Part shown: one piece after another, positions 59,991 to 64,000 of the stretch
How the letters are laid out: the number at the start of each line of letters is the position of its first letter
Position numbering within the stretch: the first letter of the stretch is position 1
Assembly: GCF_016734815.1 (NCBI RefSeq)
Contig: NZ_JAERQF010000015.1
Coordinates: 47,769-111,768, forward strand
DNA: 64,000 bases
Direction of reading: 5' to 3'
Source: Hymenobacter rubidus
Lineage (GTDB): Bacteria > Bacteroidota > Bacteroidia > Cytophagales > Hymenobacteraceae
Translations under genes and position numbers: made by a program
Notes under the pieces: model-generated
What the model was told of the DNA's origin: nothing
Databases searched by the model: none
Seen by the model: the letters and a program-made list of their open reading frames with translations, nothing else

Positions 59991-60101
59991 GGCCGTCATG
60001 CTGAGCGCAGTCGAAGCAACTCGCGTGTGGTAGTAATTCTTTTTTAACGATTGGATTACTGCTGCACGCGAGCTGCTTCGGCTGCGCTCAGCATGACGGC
60101 C
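59991..60101. repeat. Palindromic repeat, family B, copy 6
   Basis: Arms 59991-60027 and 60065-60101 are complementary at 35 of 37 positions (GGCCGTCATGCTGAGCGCAG...) around a 37-base AT-rich loop. It lies between xylA and the GH2 gene. Confidence 0.88.
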
Positions 60102-60146
60102 TTGCCTTTTATTTTCATTCCTCTCAGCCCGGATTTCCGTTCCGCC

Positions 60147-63100
60147 ATGCCCATTCCCACCGCCCTCCGCCGCTTATTGCTCGCCGGTTTGTGCAGCCTC
60201 GGCCTTAGCGCCCAAGCGCAGTCCGACAATGGCCGCTTGGTGCAGGATTTATCGAATCAGGACTGGCGCCTGTGGCTGGACAAGGCCGCGCCCTGGGCTC
60301 AGGACCAATTGTATGCCCCGCCCGTGGACGTGGCCCGGCTGCCCGTGCACCTGCCCACTGGCGGCTGGGCTGCACTGGCCGCTGCCGACGCCAAGACCGT
60401 GCACCTGCCCGCCACGGTGGAGCAATATTACTGGGGCCAGAACGGCAACCGCTTCGGCCTAAGCGGCAACTATCTGGGCGTGTCGTGGTTTTCGACCCAG
60501 CTCGCGTTGCCGGCCGCGCTGCAAGGACAGCGGGTGGTGTTGCGCTTCGAAAGCGTGCGGCTGCGGGCCGAGGTGTTCGTGAACCAGCAGCTAGCGGGCT
60601 ACGATTTGGTGAATAGCACCCCGTTTGAGATTGACATCAGCAAGCTGCTGCGCTACGGCCAAAACAATGAAGTGGCCGTGCGCATCACCGACCCCAACGG
60701 CAACTTCGACTGGCGCGACTCGCAGAATTTCATGTGGGGCAGCTACCGCACCCAGCCCACGCACGGCTTCGGGGGCATCACCGGCAAGGTGGAGCTGGTG
60801 GCCACGCCGCTGGTTTTTGTGCAGGATGTGTTTGTGAAAAACAAGCCCGCCCTGCGCGAAGTAGACGTGCAGGTAACCACTGCCAACCAAACCACCCAGC
60901 CCACCAGCGGCACCTTGCGGGTGGAAGTGAAAGAGCGCGGCGGCGCGCAGAAAACAGTTTTCAGCCAGGATATTGCCCTGTCGAATTTGCCCGTAGGACA
61001 AAGCTCCAAAACCGTGACCGTGAAGGTGCCGGAGGCTAAACTCTGGAGCGTCGAAAGCCCGAACCTGTACCAGGTAACCGCCACCTGGAAGGGTGCCAAC
61101 AACGCCACCGACACCTACCGGCAGCGCTTCGGCTTCCGCTGGTTTGAGGCGCGGGACGTGGCCGGCGGCGACCGGCAATTCTTTCTCAACGGCAAGCGCA
61201 TTGTGCTGCGCACCGCCATTTCCTGGGGCTTCTGGCCGGTGAACGGCATTGCGCCGAGCGACGCCCTGGCCCGCAAGCAGGTGGAAACCGCCAAGGCGCT
61301 GGGCCTGAACATGCTCAACTTCCACCGCACCATCGGCCAGACCAACGTGCTGGATTATGCCGACGAGCTGGGCCTGCTCTATTTCGAGGAGCCCGGCGGC
61401 AACCAATACCCGGCCAACCTGATGAACGCCCCCGACTCGCTGGGCAAAAAGCAGGCGGATTTCTACCTGGCGGCCCGCACCGAAAAAGTGCTGCGCATGG
61501 TGCGCCGCGACCGCAACCACCCCTCGCTCATCATCTACAACTTCCATAACGAGCGCGGCGCCCCGCCCGAAGCACAGGACCGCACCGAGATGAGCGCCGC
61601 CCACGCCCTCGACGAAACGCGCCTGCTCACCTACAACTCCTCCAACGGCGACCCCACGCTCAAGCCCAACCCGCGCTTCAAGCTGCACCTGCGGCCCTAC
61701 GACGCGAAATTTTACGACTACGGCTGGTTCGACCAGCACCACGCCGGCGGCCCCGGCGTGTACAACGACGCGGTGTATTCGGGCCCCGGCAAGTACCTGC
61801 GCTTCACCGACCACCGGGACGAAACCATTTACTGGGGCGAGGACGGGGCCATTGGCACGCCGCCGCGCCTGCAGCTCATTCGGGAGGAAATTCTGAAAAC
61901 CGGCAAAGACATTGGCTGGGAAAGTGCCAGCTATTTGCAGTGGTACGACGCCTACGACCAGTTCCTGACCATCACGCCCGGCTTCCGGCAGGCCTTCCCG
62001 ACGGTGGACGCGCTGACCACCGCCATGGGCAACACCGCCTACTACTACCAGGGCCGCGCCATCGAAAACGTGCGCCTCAACAACGTGGCCGACGGCTACG
62101 CCGTGAACGGCTGGGAAAGCATGATGCTGGAAAACCACTCCGGCATCGTCGACAACTACCGCAACCCCAAGGGCGACGTGCAACTCATTGCCCGCTACAA
62201 CCGCCCCGTGTACGTGGCCGTGAAGCTGACCCGCAAAGTGCTGGGGGTGGGCGACACCTCGCGGGCTGATTTTTACCTCATCAACGAAGTCAACCTGCAC
62301 GGCAAGTACCGCCTGCGGGTACAGGCCACGGACGGAAGCGGCAAGGTAGTATTCGCCAAAACCCTGCCTGTGAAAGCCAGCGGCGGCACCACCTACGGCG
62401 AATTGCTCAAGGCCGGGCTGCCAATCATCCCCGCCAGCGCGGGCTACACCACCGTGCGCGCCGAGCTGCTGAGCGGCAGCCAAAGCGTGGCCAGCGGCGA
62501 CGACAAGCTCTTTGCCGTGCGCCTGAATACCGCCGGCCTGCCCGCCACCGGCATGGTGGCCGACACCAGCGGCGTGCTGGCCGGCTACCTGAAGTCGGTG
62601 GGCGTCAACTCATTCAAGGAGTTCAAATCGGGCCGGCCGGTGGGCGACTACTTGCTGGTGGGCGCCTTCAACCCCCAGCAAACCGGCAACCCGCTGGTCA
62701 CCGACATTCTGGAATGGGTGAACGAGGGCCACACGCTCATCGTGGTGAACAACATCGACAAGTGGGCCACCCACCTGGGCCGCAAGGAAGTGGTGGACTA
62801 CCGCGGCTACAAGGAGCTGGGCACCAGCTGGTACGGCGGCAACTACTTCGTGAAAAGCCACCCGCTTTTCGCCGGCCTGCCCCAAAGCTGCGTGTTCAAC
62901 TGGGAATACCAGTGCTTTGCCACCTACGACCGCGCCCGCCTGGGTTTGCGCCTGTTCAACGGCGAAACTGTGGTGGGCTGCGTATCCGACCACAAAAAGG
63001 AGGTGTACTCGGCCCTGAGCGTGGTGCCGCACGGCCGGGGCCGCATTATCCTCTGCGCCCTGGATATGTTCTCGACCTTACGCGGCGTGAAAGCCGGCAA

Positions 63101-63227
63101 AAAAGCTGAAGGCGACGGTGAAAACGCGGCCTTGGAATCCCTCAACAACTCCCGCGGCAACCGGGCCAACATCGTGGGCCAACAGCTGCTGCTGAACATG
63201 CTGCGCTGGGACGGCCAGCCGCAATAA
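60147..63227 (+). CDS. Glycoside hydrolase family 2 enzyme with extra C-terminal domain
   Basis: Protein of 1026 residues from 60147 (MPIPTALRRLLLAGLCSLGLSAQAQ signal); reading further upstream enters the palindrome. GH2 layout: jelly-roll sugar-binding domain (about 40-215, YYWGQNGNRFGLSGNYLGVSW), Ig-like domain (about 215-330) and TIM barrel (about 345-650). The barrel has acid/base Glu469 in YNFHNERG and a candidate nucleophile Glu565 in YWGEDGAIG. An additional region (about 790-1026) contains DILEWVNEGHTLIVVNN and HGRGRIILCALDMF, resembling a glutamine-amidotransferase-like flavodoxin fold. The substrate (beta-galactoside, glucuronide or other) cannot be fixed from sequence. It is the last enzyme gene of the xylose operon. 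Confidence 0.85.
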   Translation: MPIPTALRRLLLAGLCSLGLSAQAQSDNGRLVQDLSNQDWRLWLDKAAPWAQDQLYAPPVDVARLPVHLPTGGWAALAAADAKTVHLPATVEQYYWGQNGNRFGLSGNYLGVSWFSTQLALPAALQGQRVVLRFESVRLRAEVFVNQQLAGYDLVNSTPFEIDISKLLRYGQNNEVAVRITDPNGNFDWRDSQNFMWGSYRTQPTHGFGGITGKVELVATPLVFVQDVFVKNKPALREVDVQVTTANQTTQPTSGTLRVEVKERGGAQKTVFSQDIALSNLPVGQSSKTVTVKVPEAKLWSVESPNLYQVTATWKGANNATDTYRQRFGFRWFEARDVAGGDRQFFLNGKRIVLRTAISWGFWPVNGIAPSDALARKQVETAKALGLNMLNFHRTIGQTNVLDYADELGLLYFEEPGGNQYPANLMNAPDSLGKKQADFYLAARTEKVLRMVRRDRNHPSLIIYNFHNERGAPPEAQDRTEMSAAHALDETRLLTYNSSNGDPTLKPNPRFKLHLRPYDAKFYDYGWFDQHHAGGPGVYNDAVYSGPGKYLRFTDHRDETIYWGEDGAIGTPPRLQLIREEILKTGKDIGWESASYLQWYDAYDQFLTITPGFRQAFPTVDALTTAMGNTAYYYQGRAIENVRLNNVADGYAVNGWESMMLENHSGIVDNYRNPKGDVQLIARYNRPVYVAVKLTRKVLGVGDTSRADFYLINEVNLHGKYRLRVQATDGSGKVVFAKTLPVKASGGTTYGELLKAGLPIIPASAGYTTVRAELLSGSQSVASGDDKLFAVRLNTAGLPATGMVADTSGVLAGYLKSVGVNSFKEFKSGRPVGDYLLVGAFNPQQTGNPLVTDILEWVNEGHTLIVVNNIDKWATHLGRKEVVDYRGYKELGTSWYGGNYFVKSHPLFAGLPQSCVFNWEYQCFATYDRARLGLRLFNGETVVGCVSDHKKEVYSALSVVPHGRGRIILCALDMFSTLRGVKAGKKAEGDGENAALESLNNSRGNRANIVGQQLLLNMLRWDGQPQ

Positions 63228-63302
63228 GCCGCAACCGTTCAGCCAGGCGTAGTTTCGAGCCGCTTATTCTTCTGTTCCGACGGCGTGTTCTCGAGGTTTG
63301 CT

Positions 63303-63923
63303 ATGATTGGCTGGTTCCGGATTGTCTGCTTCATTGGGCTGCTAGGGTGGGGGTGCGCTGGCCACGCGCAGCAAGCCACGCCCTTGCACACGTTTTTCCA
63401 GCGTAACTGCGACAGCACCATCATGTACCAAGGCGGCTTGCGCGACCGGGATGGCCCTTCCTACCTGATACTTGCCAAGCAGAAAAACCAGGTTTATTTC
63501 TTTACCTATCAAAGCCCCTATCGCCAGGCCAGGGGCCGGTATTTTCCGGGCAATCTGGTGCGTCATTTCGCCAAGCAAGAGGCTGCTTTTCGAGCAGCCG
63601 TGCCGGATACCAACCGCTACCTGTTGCCCGGCATCGTGCCGCCCGATACGTTGCGCTGGCACTGGCTGCGGCTCCAGCCACGACAGTTGTGGGCTATCAA
63701 GGGCGACGGACCGAATCAGCCAGCCGCACCTAATTGCGCCGTAGACGACGGCGACTACAACACCTTCTTTCTGATTGACCAACGCGCGATGAAATCGGCG
63801 ACTTTTTATGCGCCCGCCTACTGGGAAGAATGCGCGGGAAAAGACCCCAACCGGCAGCGAGCCATCAGGACCCGTGGGGAATTCCACGCCATTCTTCGCG
63901 CTAGCCAGCCGAATGTAAAATAA
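63303..63923 (+). CDS. Secreted protein of unknown function
   Basis: Protein of 206 residues from ATG 63303 (MIGWFRIVCFIGLLGWGCAGHAQQ signal peptide). The mature part is mixed alpha/beta with FFQRNCDSTIMYQGGLRDRDG, VYFFTYQSPYRQARGRYF and two later Cys (CAVDDGDYNTFFLID, WEECAGKDPN). No family is recognised. It starts 75 bases after the GH2 stop on the same strand, so it might be read through, but nothing in it points to carbohydrate metabolism. Confidence 0.65.
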   Translation: MIGWFRIVCFIGLLGWGCAGHAQQATPLHTFFQRNCDSTIMYQGGLRDRDGPSYLILAKQKNQVYFFTYQSPYRQARGRYFPGNLVRHFAKQEAAFRAAVPDTNRYLLPGIVPPDTLRWHWLRLQPRQLWAIKGDGPNQPAAPNCAVDDGDYNTFFLIDQRAMKSATFYAPAYWEECAGKDPNRQRAIRTRGEFHAILRASQPNVK

Positions 63924-63964
63924 TATACTCGTCGCGAAGTAGGGTGCGGGGCCTGCCCCCGCCC

Positions 63965-64000
63965 GTCGTTGAACGAATCCAATACAAGTCGTTCAACGAC
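63965..64000. repeat. Palindrome at the window edge
   Basis: GTCGTTGAACG (63965-63975) pairs perfectly with 63990-64000 around 14 bases. It follows a GCGGGGCCTGCCCCCGC stretch (63947-63963), and the structure may continue beyond the window. Confidence 0.6.

Overview
This 64 kb window is a chromosomal segment of a GC-rich Bacteroidota, most likely Hymenobacter or a close Cytophagales relative. The evidence is a SusC/SusD pair, several type IX secretion (T9SS) C-terminal sorting domains, promoters of the Bacteroidota form TTTG-N19-21-TAnnTTTG, weak or absent Shine-Dalgarno sites, and a GC content well above 55% in most genes. No CRISPR array, rRNA, phage or complete insertion sequence was seen. 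The species assignment is inference from these traits.

Region 1 (1-31.9 kb) is mostly housekeeping: the end of prolyl-tRNA synthetase, an OmpA/PD40 envelope protein, a T9SS-exported protein, a cytoplasmic hybrid histidine kinase, sigma-54 (rpoN), asnS, three tandem secreted paralogues, uvrA, a Fic AMPylase-type gene, three tandem DUF4142 lipoproteins, an enoyl-CoA hydratase-family enzyme, ispD, queA, a MacB/FtsX-type permease, an MscS channel, a TerB-like protein and two tRNA-Val genes. The most striking locus is fic. It has lower GC than its neighbours, is preceded by two perfect inverted repeats sharing the half-site CTACCAATT, and lies between the 3' end of uvrA and a second, 95%-identical copy of that 3' end. 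This looks like a gene acquired by recombination at the uvrA terminus.

Region 2 (32.1-54.7 kb) is a polysaccharide utilisation locus aimed at pectin. It encodes two T9SS-tagged pectate lyases, two pectin methylesterases (one T9SS-tagged), two CE12 rhamnogalacturonan acetylesterases, a GH3, a GH95, two alpha/beta-hydrolase esterases and the SusC/SusD importer. A frameshifted remnant of a T9SS sorting domain lies between SusC and the adjacent pectinesterase.

Region 3 (55.2-63.9 kb) is a divergent operon with a GH43, xylulokinase, xylose isomerase and a GH2-family enzyme, which links pentose release to xylose catabolism. The 465-bp divergent spacer is AT-rich and carries two perfect palindromes that could be operators. 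No dedicated regulator is present in the window.

A second layer is a set of long intergenic palindromes. One family, whose translation reads HAERSEAS, occurs six times, only between 33 and 60.1 kb. It fills nearly every spacer of the 33-38 kb block and supplies the C-terminus of xylB. A second family occurs twice, and one copy supplies the ispD stop codon. Other singletons include a 308-bp MITE-like inverted-repeat unit and a 46-bp perfect palindrome downstream of the tRNA pair.
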